This document shows, piece by piece, positions 55,701-63,642 of a stretch of DNA of 64,000 bases. The notes under the pieces were generated by a model. That model did no database searches. It was not told the origin of the DNA and worked only from the letters and a program-made list of their open reading frames with translations. The stretch's first letter is position 1, and each line of letters opens with the position of its first letter. A program made the position numbers and the translations under genes. This stretch comes from Arbacia lixula. Lineage: Eukaryota > Echinodermata > Echinoidea > Arbacioida > Arbaciidae. The DNA is taken from contig OZ022583.1 in the NCBI GenBank assembly GCA_963669155.1, forward strand, positions 11,659,116-11,723,115, given 5' to 3'.

Positions 55701-58686
55701 TAATGGGGGGACGAGGGATACGAGGCTGACGCGTAGGAGTAGGGAGGGTAGTAGGAGTAAGGAGAGTGGTGTTACACCTATTGGGACTAGGGATAGAACC
55801 AGGACTGGAAGCAGGTCTAGCAGTAGGGCGGGATCACCTCCTGTTTTTAACGAGAGACCCACAAGGAGTAGGAGCAGGGCCAGTAGTGGGGCTTCGGCCA
55901 CCGAGGGGGACATCCCCAGGAGGACTAGAAGTAGGACTAGCAGTGGGAGTGGTTCCGAGAGGTTGCCATCCCCAAGGTCTGTGGATAGGGCCAGTAGGCT
56001 TGCGGAGAGGGAGAAGAGGAAGGAGGCACCAGCAGGTGCAGTGGTCAGACCGAGGATTAGGAGCCCAGAGGATAGGGCCATGAGGAGCCCTGAGAGGACT
56101 CTTCCTCGTAGGAGACCTAGCGGTTCAGAGCCTTCCACTCCAGCAGCTGAGGGGCGAGGATTGTCCTTAAGGAAAGCAAAGAGTTCTGACCCTGTTGCGA
56201 TGGCTAGCAAAGATGCTCTTACAACTAGGTCAGGAAGGAGCCATAGGAGGAGTGTCTCTGCATCTGATGACCATAAGGTGATTCTTGAACCTGTTGTTGA
56301 AGCTTCACCGGTGAAGACTGACAAGAAAGATCAGGATTCTATGGACCAGGGCGAACAGAGTAATCATGTAGATGTTGTGTCACCTGATTCGAATTGTGTG
56401 CCAAATACAGACTTTGAAGAGGAAGACATCGTGCCAAAGGACGTGGAGAAGAGGGTCAGGAACATCTTTGACATAGTTGATACCACCATGAGGATAAAGG
56501 ATAAAACAAAAGAAAGTGACCATCCTGCAGTTGACAATCAAGGTGAAGTGAGTGTGGGGAATGTTCTAGAGAAACTAAATGCCAGAAATCTGTTTGCAGA
56601 CTTGGCCAAGAAATTCAAGAAGAAGAGTACACCAGAGAAGACCTTTCCATCATATGAGGAAGACAGGAGGAAGAGGCTTCAATCGCCAAGTGAATTAAGT
56701 CTATCTCTCTCCAGCTCTCCTAGTCAGGGAGACAGTGAAGCAAATAGTACTGAGGAGAATGAACAAGCGCTTCATAAAGAGAAAGCATTCAAAGATATAG
56801 TAAGGACTGGAGATGCGCCGCATATTGACGTTGAGGAGGCAAAAGATAGCGAGAAGATGGAAGTTGACACAACTCCAGGATCAAATGATTCAGAAAAGTT
56901 GCCACGTCAGCAAGCTGAAAGGAGAGACGATTGCATACCTCTCTCTGCCACGGAAGAGGGCCAAGCCCATAAAAACGACGGAACTGAGAGTGCTCCCACA
57001 GAGGCACAGAGTACCCATGAACCCAGTGTTCCTGTGCCGCCATTGCCAGAGAATAGCATGCAGGAATCATCAGATAGATCTGAAGTAGAAATGAAAAGTC
57101 AAGAAGCGAATCAGCAATCTCATGACCGACTTCTTGAACAACGTTCTGACAGTCCTGTAGTGGTAATAGGTAGCAAACGTGCCAGTACCTCAGTGATAGA
57201 AATTGGAGATGGTGACATCGAGCAGGTGAACACAGAAACTAGCAATTCAATTTTAGGCCCTGAAATGGAAGTGATTGAAAGCATTGTAGAAGGTTTTGAG
57301 GAAGTTTCTCATGGACCAGTCAAAATGGTGTTGGAAGAAGAACCCAAAGAGGAAGTTTCATTGAAGGAAAGTCCAAAGGAGTCTGAAATCTGCCAAACCC
57401 CTATCTTGCCTTCACCATCAGAGGGAGATGAGGTTACGCCTCTTGAATCACCAATGGAAATACAGGAGCAGTCGTTAGAGGAAGAGAATCATGATGACTC
57501 CATGCCCATTCTTGAAGCAGTGGCAGATGATAACTTAGATACCAAAGATGAAAATGCAGCTGTAGAGGAAATGCCAGAGATTATTGTACCATCTCTTAGT
57601 TCTGAAGTTGTCACTTCCAATGATGTTGTTTCACATTCTGTAGTAAGGAAAGGTCTAGAAAATGAGCAGTCAGTAGATGTAAGCGGCCCTGCACACTTGG
57701 AACCCCAGGCAGGAGGAAAAGGGCTTGTATCACCAATTGAAGCCATTGAAAAGATTGATTCTGCTTCAAATAATAGTACTGTACAGGAGATTGAAGGGAA
57801 TGATTATGTTGCAGAAAAGAGTACTGTTGGGGTAGGTGAGACTTCTGTCGAAGTGAGCAAAGAAGATACAGAAACTTGTCAAACTGTAAGGACTGTAGAG
57901 GATAATTCTGAAGTAAATAATGAGCCATCTCTTGACCATACAATGAAGGCTGAGGAAGAGGGAACACCACCAGAGAAAGTTGATGTTTCAAATGTAGAAA
58001 GCGAGGAGAAACAGGACATGAAGGATGCAGAGACTTTAGATACCTCTGAGGAATTAAATACAAGAGCTGAAGAAATGGTGCCCACATTGAGCGAACAAGT
58101 TGAACAAGTTGATAACAAGAAAGACACTGATAGTGCAAATGGGAGTGTCATAGAAGCAAAGATACTTGACCAAATTGGAGACCAAACTGAGGAAAAGGAG
58201 AGTGACATTGAGCATGTGAATGCAAGTACCCCAGTGCAAAAGGTGCTTGGTATAAGCGAACTATCCACGCACCCCAAGTCACCATCAGCTGAGCCATCAG
58301 CGGAGGATGAGACCGTAGAGGGAGAGGAGTCTGGGGTGTTACTCCCGTCCCCTCCCAAACCCACCAGGAGGGTACGGGAGGTCATGAACCTGACCCTGCC
58401 GGGGGAGAAGCCAGTCAACCTGGATATCATCGGCCCCTCCGCCCGAACCCGGTCCCGCAACACCAGCGACACGGTGCGCACTCGGTCCCGCTCTAAGCCC
58501 TCTGCGTCACCGAACATGGGCGCTACCGGGCCCTCCCCGCTCCGCAAGGGGGGCAAGGGGGTGTTGAAGAAAGGTGGAGAGTCGTCACCGTCTGGTTCAG
58601 CTGCGGGAAATAAGCGGTCTCCTCGCTCAACGCCGGACATTACCCCGAGAGCAAGACGAAGCTCACGTCTGGGTGATCCGAGTTAA
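21772..58686 (+). CDS. SRCAP: SRCAP-type SWI2/SNF2 chromatin-remodelling ATPase, complete gene of 34 coding exons
   Basis: Coding exons: 21772-22794, 23185-23533, 23778-23903, 24188-24381, 26296-26481, 27036-27176, 27733-27922, 28543-28790, 29227-29308, 29713-29922, 30405-30541, 30990-31091, 31497-31674, 32134-32270, 32662-32804, 33701-33920, 34921-35057, 37770-37956, 40359-40572, 40929-41138, 41701-41939, 43257-43398, 44911-45711, 46233-46313, 47212-47297, 48053-48369, 49431-49633, 50059-50228, 51216-51412, 52125-52239, 53296-53472, 54006-54179, 54956-55039, 55513-58686. Every junction is GT-AG and in phase; the sum is 3457 codons plus TAA. Human SRCAP is about 3230. Order: Ser/Pro-rich N-terminus (1-565), HSA (about 566-680), acidic region (737-996), ATPase lobe 1 (about 1005-1330), insert (1331-2090), lobe 2 (about 2094-2255), tail with AT-hook (2457-2459). 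By homology it is the catalytic subunit of the H2A.Z-H2B exchange complex in the nucleus. Exon 1 follows an acceptor (21757), so a non-coding upstream exon is expected. Confidence 0.95.
23185..24381 (+). CDS. SRCAP: SRCAP exons 2-4: disordered pre-HSA region
   Basis: Exons 23185-23533, 23778-23903 and 24188-24381 encode residues 342-564. Exon 2 is Ser/Ala/Lys-rich with [10 protein letters not shown] and may hold a nuclear localisation signal. Exon 4 ends [17 protein letters not shown], leading into the HSA domain. Phases 0-1-1-0 join cleanly. No catalytic motif. Confidence 0.85.
24436..24572 (+). repeat. Intron 4 copy of a 137-bp dispersed repeat
   Basis: Starts TGTGCTTTGGAGTGGCAGG and ends TATTCCTACATA. 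Nearly identical to 34396-34532 in intron 16, same orientation, with only a few base differences. Confidence 0.9.
24679..25735 (+). mobile_element. Non-autonomous DNA transposon of about 1.05 kb in intron 4
   Basis: The ends are inverted: ATGAATAAGCCTGAGTC...ATCGATT...ACCGGTGTTCGATGG at the left, and TCGAACACCGGCTT...AATCGATTCGACTCAGGCC...TCATGA at the right. A diverged partial copy lies inverted at 20590-21345. No transposase frame. The family is not assigned. Confidence 0.75.
26296..27922 (+). CDS. SRCAP: SRCAP exons 5-7: HSA domain
   Basis: Exons 26296-26481, 27036-27176 and 27733-27922 encode residues 565-736. HSA hallmarks: [60 protein letters not shown] and [20 protein letters not shown]. 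In this family the HSA helix binds nuclear actin and actin-related proteins of the remodeller. The first part reads somewhat like EP400 and the second ([16 protein letters not shown]) like SRCAP. Confidence 0.95.
28137..28260 (+). repeat. Intron 7 copy of a 124-bp MITE-like repeat
   Basis: Starts GTGCTCCACATTTAGTGATG and ends TTGGCAAATAT. CCACATTT near the start pairs with AAATGTGG in the second half. Nearly identical to 30687-30810. Confidence 0.85.
28543..31091 (+). CDS. SRCAP: SRCAP exons 8-12: acidic linker
   Basis: Exons 28543-28790, 29227-29308, 29713-29922, 30405-30541 and 30990-31091 encode residues 737-996. They are strongly Glu/Asp-rich and carry two related SRCAP motifs, [11 protein letters not shown] and [15 protein letters not shown]. 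Similar acidic segments in SWR1 enzymes contact H2A.Z-H2B; here that is inferred. The last exon contains [19 protein letters not shown], which is SRCAP-specific and directly precedes the ATPase. Confidence 0.92.
30687..30810 (+). repeat. Intron 11 copy of the 124-bp MITE-like repeat
   Basis: Starts GTGTTCCACATTTAGTGATG; same length and orientation as 28137-28260 with about a dozen differences. Confidence 0.85.
31497..37956 (+). CDS. SRCAP: SRCAP exons 13-18: ATPase lobe 1
   Basis: Exons 31497-31674, 32134-32270, 32662-32804, 33701-33920, 34921-35057 and 37770-37956 encode residues 997-1330. Visible helicase motifs: Q-motif region [12 protein letters not shown], Walker A DEMGLGKT (1034-1041), motif Ia [17 protein letters not shown], motif II DEAQ (1137-1140; DEAQ rather than DEAH is normal for SRCAP), and motif [19 protein letters not shown]. 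Then come [15 protein letters not shown] and [19 protein letters not shown], and [19 protein letters not shown]. All ATP-binding residues are present. Intron 17 is 2.7 kb because of a hAT-like insertion. Confidence 0.97.
33079..33205 (+). repeat. Intron 15 copy of a repeat that is split by a transposon in intron 17
   Basis: TTGTTGCCTTGAT...GATGCATCCCCCAATTG through CTGTCTGATCAAGGTGCAC matches 37208-37330. The sequence just upstream (TTTAAGCATAAAACTTGAAT) matches the left flank of the element at 35393, so this is the unbroken form. Confidence 0.85.
33403..33426. repeat. Poly-C tract in intron 15
   Basis: An uninterrupted C run of over 20 bases; its length is likely unstable or uncertain in the assembly. 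Confidence 0.85.
34396..34532 (+). repeat. Intron 16 copy of the 137-bp dispersed repeat
   Basis: Direct copy of 24436-24572, a few mismatches apart. Confidence 0.9.
35393..37207 (+). mobile_element. hAT-like transposon relic, 1815 bp, with nested parts, in intron 17
   Basis: Terminal inverted repeats are CAGAGCTGCCAACC (left) and GGTTGGCAGCCCTG (right, i.e. CAGGGCTGCCAACC inverted). The direct repeat TTGTTG flanks both ends (35387-35392 and 37208-37213). CAGRG ends are common in hAT elements, but the usual hAT duplication is 8 bp, so the family is tentative. The inside holds a second inverted pair (CAAACCGGCCCC near 35783 and GGGGCCGGTTTG near 36328) and a diverged tandem duplication of about 300 bp (36360-36660 versus 36685-36975). 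No transposase reading frame. Confidence 0.82.
36360..36975 (+). repeat. Diverged tandem duplication inside the hAT-like element
   Basis: Two units of about 300 bp share AATGAACTAGGCCAG, CTGCAAGATAGGAAGAAACTG, AGGTTGTT(C/T)TAAGAACATTT and CCCCCAGAACTCTGGGGA. Each ends with that last palindromic block. Confidence 0.85.
38243..38640 (+). repeat. Flanking repeat preceding DR1-array element A
   Basis: The stretch GTGAGGTATAGCGCACCCAC through GGGGAAGTTAATTCAGATAC recurs at about 42149-42287 before element B. Downstream parts are also alignable, so elements A and B share flanking DNA. Confidence 0.8.
38649..40073 (+). mobile_element. Element A: TIR element carrying a 157-bp tandem array with nuclear-receptor half-sites (intron 18)
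   Basis: Begins TGTCTCGCCCACCGGAGG, ends AAGTGGGCGAGACA (12-bp perfect inverted ends), and shares CAATATTGCTAATGCCTTG after the end with two other copies. A (GTCC/GTCGTCC)n stretch follows the left end. It contains about seven 157-bp units, with the anchor GACAAATAACTTCACAT at 38969, 39126, 39283, 39440, 39597, 39754 and 39911. DR1 sites AGGTCAAAGGTCA begin near 39071, 39228, 39385, 39542, 39699 and 39856. No protein is encoded. Confidence 0.9.
40359..48369 (+). CDS. SRCAP: SRCAP exons 19-26: large insert between the ATPase lobes
   Basis: Exons 40359-40572, 40929-41138, 41701-41939, 43257-43398, 44911-45711, 46233-46313, 47212-47297 and 48053-48369 encode residues 1331-2026. The first has [20 protein letters not shown], matching the start of the insert in vertebrate SRCAP. 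The middle is Gln/Pro/Ser/Thr-rich, with an 11-Gln run at about 45233-45265 and seven-residue SSPVPKx repeats at 45538-45690. The last is compact and charged ([20 protein letters not shown]). In INO80/SWR1 enzymes the inter-lobe insert recruits the RuvB-like AAA+ hexamer. Most large transposon insertions lie in introns of this part. Confidence 0.9.
42507..43187 (+). mobile_element. Element B: second DR1-array element (intron 21)
   Basis: Same TGTCTCGCCCAC...GTGGGCGAGACA ends. It has two good 157-bp units plus a diverged third, with DR1 sites near 42716, 42873 and 43030. It ends about 70 bp before the acceptor of exon 22. Confidence 0.9.
43435..44434 (+). mobile_element. Element C: third DR1-array element (intron 22)
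   Basis: Same ends and a long CCGTC/CGTCC microsatellite. Five units are spaced exactly 157 bp apart (anchor at 43612, 43769, 43926, 44083, 44240), each followed by AGGTCAAAGGTCA. It starts only 36 bp after the donor of exon 22. Confidence 0.92.
43480..43575. repeat. (CGTCCGTCGTC)n microsatellite in element C
   Basis: Irregular CCGTC/CGTCGTC repeat; shorter versions lie in elements A (about 38696-38742) and B (about 42555-42580). Confidence 0.9.
46233..46313 (+). CDS. SRCAP: SRCAP exon 24: 81-nt symmetric exon
   Basis: The acceptor TCCTTGCAG and donor GTATGC bound 81 nt encoding [20 protein letters not shown] and a few further residues, with phase 1 on both sides. Including or skipping it keeps the frame, so it is a candidate cassette exon. 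I have no family alignment to prove that it is always used. Confidence 0.7.
46381..46696. mobile_element. Nested fold-back element in SRCAP intron 24
   Basis: Outer inverted ends GGCCCTGTTTCACAAAGATG and CATCTTGGTGAAATGCCC enclose an inner pair (about 46468-46638; GTGTTTCACCAAGCTGTTC and GAACAGCTTGGTGAACCAC). ACCTG at 46376-46380 and 46697-46701 may be the outer target duplication. Inner and outer ends resemble each other, so one member of a family inserted into another. Confidence 0.8.
47375..47596. mobile_element. Tc1/mariner-like MITE, 222-bp fold-back (intron 25)
   Basis: Left half starts CACTACAGCTCAAAGAAATT and right half ends CCTTTGAGCTGGAGTG. TA dinucleotides flank both ends (47373-47374, 47597-47598). 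The arms pair over most of their length (for example GGAGCCGCAGTTTTAAACCG against GGTTTGAAACTGCGGCTCC). The ACAGCTCAAAG core and TA target are typical of Tc1/mariner. Confidence 0.85.
49140..49475 (+). repeat. Three-copy tandem duplication spanning the start of SRCAP exon 27
   Basis: Units of about 106 and 114 bp: ghost copies of the exon start at 49211 and 49317 and the real one at 49431. Each has the pattern (A/G)TAT...TT(A/G)TG(C/T)(C/T)AAC(T/C)GCAGTC followed by ATGCAATCA-type DNA or, in the real one, exon. The upstream copies lie in intron 26. Confidence 0.8.
49431..52239 (+). CDS. SRCAP: SRCAP exons 27-30: ATPase lobe 2
   Basis: Exons 49431-49633, 50059-50228, 51216-51412 and 52125-52239 encode residues 2027-2255. 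Motifs: [10 protein letters not shown] and [20 protein letters not shown], motif [50 protein letters not shown] (motif V), [20 protein letters not shown] (motif VI with the Arg finger) and [26 protein letters not shown] follows, an SRCAP hallmark. A large hairpin element occupies most of the last part of the intron before 51216. Confidence 0.97.
50591..50689 (+). repeat. 99-bp repeat, left copy (intron 28)
   Basis: GGTCATGATGATATCCTAACG through CCAGCAAGTGTAGTTTT; direct copy at 51893-51991 in intron 29. Confidence 0.85.
50821..51186. mobile_element. 366-bp near-perfect hairpin element just before SRCAP exon 29
   Basis: Left end AGGGCATATACTGTACTG and right end CAGTACAGTATATGCCCT are inverted, and the arms pair along nearly their whole length around a short centre at about 51000-51017 (TTCGGGCCAAACATTTTG). 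GTAA at 50817-50820 and 51187-51190 is a likely 4-bp target duplication. Exon 29 begins at 51216, so only 29 bp separate the hairpin from the exon. No coding capacity. Confidence 0.88.
51893..51991 (+). repeat. 99-bp repeat, right copy (intron 29)
   Basis: Direct copy of 50591-50689 with about five differences. Confidence 0.85.
53296..55039 (+). CDS. SRCAP: SRCAP exons 31-33: post-ATPase region
   Basis: Exons 53296-53472, 54006-54179 and 54956-55039 encode residues 2256-2400: [15 protein letters not shown], the acidic [20 protein letters not shown] with AELAEFDE, and [18 protein letters not shown]. These match the order [22 protein letters not shown] in human SRCAP as I remember it. All phases are 0. 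Confidence 0.93.
54285..54600 (+). repeat. Diverged tandem repeats in intron 32
   Basis: The block GGTCT(C/G)T(A/G)C(A/G)GAAAA...TAGACTGG(T/C)C occurs near 54293, 54389 and 54541 with AACAAATGT spacers, suggesting an old tandem array. Confidence 0.6.
55513..58686 (+). CDS. SRCAP: SRCAP exon 34: last coding exon, AT-hook and long acidic tail
   Basis: 1057 codons, residues 2401-3457. It starts [21 protein letters not shown] single AT-hook core GRP (in [10 protein letters not shown]) lies at 2457-2459; human SRCAP has three. An Arg/Ser-rich block ([11 protein letters not shown] and similar) covers about 2460-2600. The rest is Glu/Ser-rich without recognisable domains, ending with a basic [18 protein letters not shown] segment and [15 protein letters not shown] is at 58684-58686. 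Confidence 0.92.
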   Translation, partial: EQVEAAKRDWELSRLQAMKEQEERQAEFEEDEVIYTYSRDDSENQVHKSSKNLKRRGRPKGSSNGGTRDTRLTRRSREGSRSKESGVTPIGTRDRTRTGSRSSSRAGSPPVFNERPTRSRSRASSGASATEGDIPRRTRSRTSSGSGSERLPSPRSVDRASRLAEREKRKEAPAGAVVRPRIRSPEDRAMRSPERTLPRRRPSGSEPSTPAAEGRGLSLRKAKSSDPVAMASKDALTTRSGRSHRRSVSASDDHKVILEPVVEASPVKTDKKDQDSMDQGEQSNHVDVVSPDSNCVPNTDFEEEDIVPKDVEKRVRNIFDIVDTTMRIKDKTKESDHPAVDNQGEVSVGNVLEKLNARNLFADLAKKFKKKSTPEKTFPSYEEDRRKRLQSPSELSLSLSSSPSQGDSEANSTEENEQALHKEKAFKDIVRTGDAPHIDVEEAKDSEKMEVDTTPGSNDSEKLPRQQAERRDDCIPLSATEEGQAHKNDGTESAPTEAQSTHEPSVPVPPLPENSMQESSDRSEVEMKSQEANQQSHDRLLEQRSDSPVVVIGSKRASTSVIEIGDGDIEQVNTETSNSILGPEMEVIESIVEGFEEVSHGPVKMVLEEEPKEEVSLKESPKESEICQTPILPSPSEGDEVTPLESPMEIQEQSLEEENHDDSMPILEAVADDNLDTKDENAAVEEMPEIIVPSLSSEVVTSNDVVSHSVVRKGLENEQSVDVSGPAHLEPQAGGKGLVSPIEAIEKIDSASNNSTVQEIEGNDYVAEKSTVGVGETSVEVSKEDTETCQTVRTVEDNSEVNNEPSLDHTMKAEEEGTPPEKVDVSNVESEEKQDMKDAETLDTSEELNTRAEEMVPTLSEQVEQVDNKKDTDSANGSVIEAKILDQIGDQTEEKESDIEHVNASTPVQKVLGISELSTHPKSPSAEPSAEDETVEGEESGVLLPSPPKPTRRVREVMNLTLPGEKPVNLDIIGPSARTRSRNTSDTVRTRSRSKPSASPNMGATGPSPLRKGGKGVLKKGGESSPSGSAAGNKRSPRSTPDITPRARRSSRLGDPS

Positions 58687-59290
58687 TGATTCATGCTTAT
58701 TCACCTGCTGTCCATGCTTCAGTACAATTTGATGTCATCTCCTGCTGTTGGCCACTCAAACCTCTGTGCTTGTTCTATGGAATGAGCCAAACTGCTAAAG
58801 AAGCATGCCCGCTCTGCTGAAACCAGCAGGTCTGCTCAACTTGCAACGGCTTGTATATGCTGCTGTGGCACTCCTATTGGCTCCCTTTCGCTCCTCTCTG
58901 CAAGCTTGCGTTCAGTAGCAAGGTAGCTACATGTACCTCCCTGTAAGATTCTCACCTATCTTCAATACAAGGGTATGAGGTTGCTCACAATTCAGCATTG
59001 TAACATTTGGGGATTAGTGCAAAGTTGTTCACAAGATCAAACAATGTGAACATGTTCAGGATGTGTGACCGGATATCATTAAGGGGTAATTGCACATTGT
59101 TAATGAATGGACAAGGATTTGCTCCTTACACATTACTATAATTAAACTGATAGTAACATGATGTGGAGGCCTTGTATTCTTTCTTGAAGTAACAAAGTAG
59201 ATATACGAAATATCTATTCAAATATTTATCTTAATTATACATTGCATTGGATGGAATAAATCATTTCTTTTTTTGCCTACTGCTGCAAAA
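58687..59290 (+). other. SRCAP 3' untranslated region with a polyadenylation signal
   Basis: The stop codon is at 58684-58686. The first AATAAA lies at 59255-59260, followed by a T-rich stretch, a plausible 3' end giving a UTR of about 600 nt. Later signals cannot be excluded. Confidence 0.5.
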
Positions 59291-62200
59291 GAATGGTTTT
59301 AAATACTTGTGCCTTGTGTAAGTTTTTTCAAAGATTAGTTTGAAAGCAGCTTAGAAACAAGTTCAGTTTGAAAAAGGAAATATTCATGAAATTGAGTGAA
59401 TGACATATTACACCCACAATAGCCACATTCAGCCTGTGGTACAAGTGATATTCTTTTATTCTGTAGGTGTCAATTGCCTATAATGCTTCCTCGTTCCTGC
59501 TCAGGAACTGCAGATCATGAAAGTTATGAAAGACATTTGTACCAAAAATTGCTATTCCTGAGGCTTTATTTAGTGAGGAATACCAAAATCTATGATTTCT
59601 CGCATAAATTAGCATAAATTAATTAGTTAAAAAAATAAAAAAAAGGACTTTTGTAAATTTAGCTATACAACTTTGTAGATTACATAATTCTTTACCCTTG
59701 TGCAAAATGTTGAGGCAATCGGGCGACCCATGGCCGGGAAGATGCTTTTAATGGCCTTTTAATGCTTTTAACATTATGGCCCCCCCCCCCCCCCCCACCC
59801 CCCCGGTACCCCGGTAATAATAAGCATTGAAATACCCCGGGAGTATTAGGGTTAAATATTCATTTGTGGAAAGATGGCAAGCTTGTATATGGGTACGAAA
59901 CAAATAACAAAATACATCTCACTCAAGGATTGTCCCAACACTATTCCCAGCTAAGAAAACAAACCGAGTTTCACGTGATTTTTTTCTGTTGGTTATAATG
60001 AAGATTTGATGTGAGTTCACTTTTTAAGTACTGGCTGCTCATAAAATGCTGAAAGTACCTTACCATCAACATTCTGAATTGTGTGTACATGATCGCAATA
60101 CTTCTGCACTGTGACTGCTTAGATTCATATTCACCACTCTGATTGCATAGTTGCATTTTCGCCACTCTAACATATGATATCCACATCTAATTTTAATCCC
60201 CATATCTATAATCGTTACTTGTTAAATAGAAATTGCTCTCTAATTGAATTTCATCTGAAAGATCTTTGCATCTGGGACTAATTTTCCCACAAATTATATG
60301 TGATTGTTAAATTCTTGGCTAGTCAGTGTAGAAACAATGGAGGAGATATCAATTGAAATAGTACTTTCTGTGTTTCAAGATTTTGTAACACTCCCAGAGT
60401 GTTAGCTACAATTGTGATTTGAGATCGTTTGTTGAATCTAGTTTATGAATGCCTACTAATAATGTTGCATTTGATAGCTTTGAAAGCTCGCCATGAAATG
60501 GAACGCATAGACCTGCCAAGTGTGTGAAATGATGTACTAGTTTAGATTGAGCTTGGGAGGGGGATTTGAATAGTATTGCACCAGTTCCATAGATGGTACT
60601 TGACACTGGAAGAAGTATTTTTGTTACGTATCACCAGCAAAAGTAAGTCATGACAGTTAGATCCTCTATTTTTGTGTTAATTATAAGTCAGAATTGTACA
60701 GTATCTGTTGTGTTTCAGAACATTGGCACAAGTCATGTATCATCATTTACATTGTATATTTTTCTTCTCTTTTTATAATTTGAATTTTTGTTGACAATTG
60801 TAACTCATCGTTCAGAATTGACTGAAAATGTGGAGAATAAGACAAATCAAGAAACAAGATGAATCTCCTATTGCTGTACTGTGTCCTTCTTTGTGTCTGC
60901 GTGTGGTGTGTTTTGTTGGATTCCAGGCTTGGTGAATAAGAACAGGAAATATTTCATAGATTCAGAACAAAAAAGTCACCAAAAAAAATTGACCAAATTT
61001 CAAAGTTCTGGACATCATACCGTCTGTCAATTTTGGCCCAATTTTTTTTTTCTCAACTTTTGGCTTCTTCCACCGCCAACTTGGTTTCCAGACAAAAGAA
61101 CTTGATTTTGCTATCCATCAACACAAAAGGTCTCCATGCATCCACAGGGGCGGGGTAATTGTGGAAAAGGGCATGGACAGAATATTTCAAATTGTTCATA
61201 CGAAAAGAACACTAAAATGTATGTTTTGGATCATCTTCAACCTTGAATTTTACTTGCTGAAAACACTAAGCCTGTGCCATGCAAACTCACCCCTGTGGAT
61301 ACAAGAGAGACATTTATCAGCTTTGGACATTTCGTCCTGGCCATGTATCATTGACATCACTTCTCTTATTTAAACCTGTATAGTCTACTCCCAATATAAT
61401 GAGCACGGATTTATGATTTCTATATAACAAGATTTCTGGTCCAGATTCAAATTAGTGCACATTCATCTATGTGTCCATATGTTAAGTATAATGAGATTTC
61501 ATTATAACGAGGAAATCTACTTGGTCCCGAATACCTTTTTATAACGGGAGTGGACTGTACAATCAAAAGCACATATCGCTTTGGTAATTCAATTAAAGGG
61601 AGTGTAAACTCTGCATTCATGGGGATGGCAAACTGTGCATTGGTGCACGATTCAATGAGAACATCGGATGAGGGACGTAGAGTAACCGAAAATCTGCATC
61701 CTCTTGCCTGAAAACATTTTTCTCTCTTGGGAGCTATCCTACGGAAAAGGCGATGCATACTCACAAAATGGCTCCATAGCTTGTGTCCCCATGAATGCTG
61801 GATATATGCTTCCTTTGATTTAGAGGACAGAACCCTCAAAAGGGATGACAAGTTGATTCATATAATAGGAGAAACAAAGAGTTGAAAGCTTGAGGAAAAT
61901 TTGACAAAGCTTTGAAATTCTGTATAGGCAAGTCAACACACTATTTTTAACGGGAGTCCTGATGCTGTTTTTATTTGTGTGTGTATCGTGCCCCCGTTTA
62001 ATCTATATGTACTGAATGCCTGCTAGCTTCAACCACTGTTATTGGTGTTGGTGTATGTGCTCTATTATTTTACACCACTTTGATATTTTTGACCCTTGAG
62101 AGGTAAACTGCAACTAAATTTAAGTCAACAATGTCATTGCAAAATGATGTGATATGAGCCTGGATTTTTGGAAATAATGGTGTACATGCACTGTAAACCC

Positions 62201-63642
62201 GCACCAGGGTCGAACGTTGGCACACGGGCACCCAAATTAAAACCATGGGCCCCTAAAATCTGATAAAGATTACACAGGGGCACTTATACACACACACAAT
62301 AAATTAAGAAGGGTAGCCTGCCTATACATTATTTCAGGGAAAGTCGTATTAGAAGGCATACCAAATTCTGACCTATAGTTATAAATAGGGCTTGGAGGGG
62401 AGTTTGTGAAAGGTTTTCCAAGGTTATAAATGAGTTAAGGGTTCATTGATAATGATGGCCATCAGCCACCATTCCAGGACCCGTTGCACAAATTTACCAT
62501 GAATGGTAACTCTGTCATCAATGGTAGCTACCATGGTAACACCGCTCAACAACAAATCAAATTCAAGGTTTCCAGAGACGCTACCATTGAAAGCAAAGTT
62601 ACCACCAATAGTAAGTTTTATGCAACAGGACCCTGTACGAGCCATGAATCCAGGGCTATCGCCAGTGATAGCATATTAATTCTTCATATCACAAACGAGG
62701 AAAAGTCCTCCAACAATGCACTGCAGAGTGCATGTTTGCAGTCATACACACTTCCTGTCTCTGACTAATACACTAGTAGAACAAAACTGGGAATGACTGC
62801 GTGCTGCAGTGCATTGTGGGACATCTTTTCCTAATATTAGGCATGAAGAATAAATGCCATGTGTACACTTTATCAGCACTAGAAATACATTCTGCAAACA
62901 GTAATGATAACATACATAGCACATACATATTGGCCCAATGTGTCACTTACGCAGACTTGAAAATGCCTTCTGCAAACTGTGAAGTACATAAATAGCACAC
63001 CTGCAGATTGGCCCCTTTTTGTTCCAGCAAGTCTGTTTACCACACATGTACACACAACCAATCCCGGAGAGAGAGAGAGCCCTTTATGACCCCATGCAAT
63101 AATATCAACAGATGCTGATGGGATGATTTTATCTGGTTTTTGTCATATGCTAGGTACGCTCTTCATGCAGTGTACTAGTAGTAAGTGCAATTGCACAGTA
63201 ATTTTTCCTCCTGTCTTGCATCATTGCCTGTAACGTCTGTAATATACAGTAAAGTGTAGTGAAGTGCGGCATCGTATGAAGAAACAACTGGGTCTAAGCT
63301 ATGTGAGTAGAGCAAACTGCAGTGATCATTTGGAGTGCCCGACGCTAGCCTGCTAGACAGCGTCGGATCAGCTGTAAACTCTCACTTCAGTGGTGTTGCT
63401 CAGAACCAGAAACTTGCAAAACAATGGATGTGACAACATCACTTTGGTAATCTATGCAAATGACCTTTCCCATTAGGATTAACCCCCTTCCCAATAATTA
63501 GCCTGGGATTGTAAAGATTAGCTTGTCATCTTGTGGACTAAGTAGCCCACTTGTTACACAGGACACTACGTGTAGTAATAGTTTGTGAATCGAGGATACA
63601 CTGGGCTAACCGATTCCATTTCTCACTCTTTTATTTGGTCAG
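59290..63642. other. Downstream intergenic DNA
   Basis: AT-rich DNA without a recognised exon. It contains a C-rich run at about 59780-59805 and one palindromic element (about 62475-62635). Open frames here are short and lack domain signatures. It may be downstream UTR or an intron of the next gene. Confidence 0.5.
62475..62635. mobile_element. Small palindromic element (MITE) of about 160 bp
   Basis: CAGGACCCGTTGCACAAA at the left pairs with TTTATGCAACAGGACCCTG at the right. Inner GGTAACTCT / GTTACCACC and CAATGGTAGC / GCTACCATTG also pair. No clear target duplication. Confidence 0.7.

Noticed and set aside
55620..58640. Long antisense frames opposite SRCAP exon 34
   Set aside because: Shadows of the biased Ser/Glu codons of the sense exon; no independent motif.
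21772..58686. Identification of the large gene as EP400
   Set aside because: The ATPase ([28 protein letters not shown]), inter-lobe start and LTPIERYA segment are SRCAP-type, and no SANT domain follows the ATPase.
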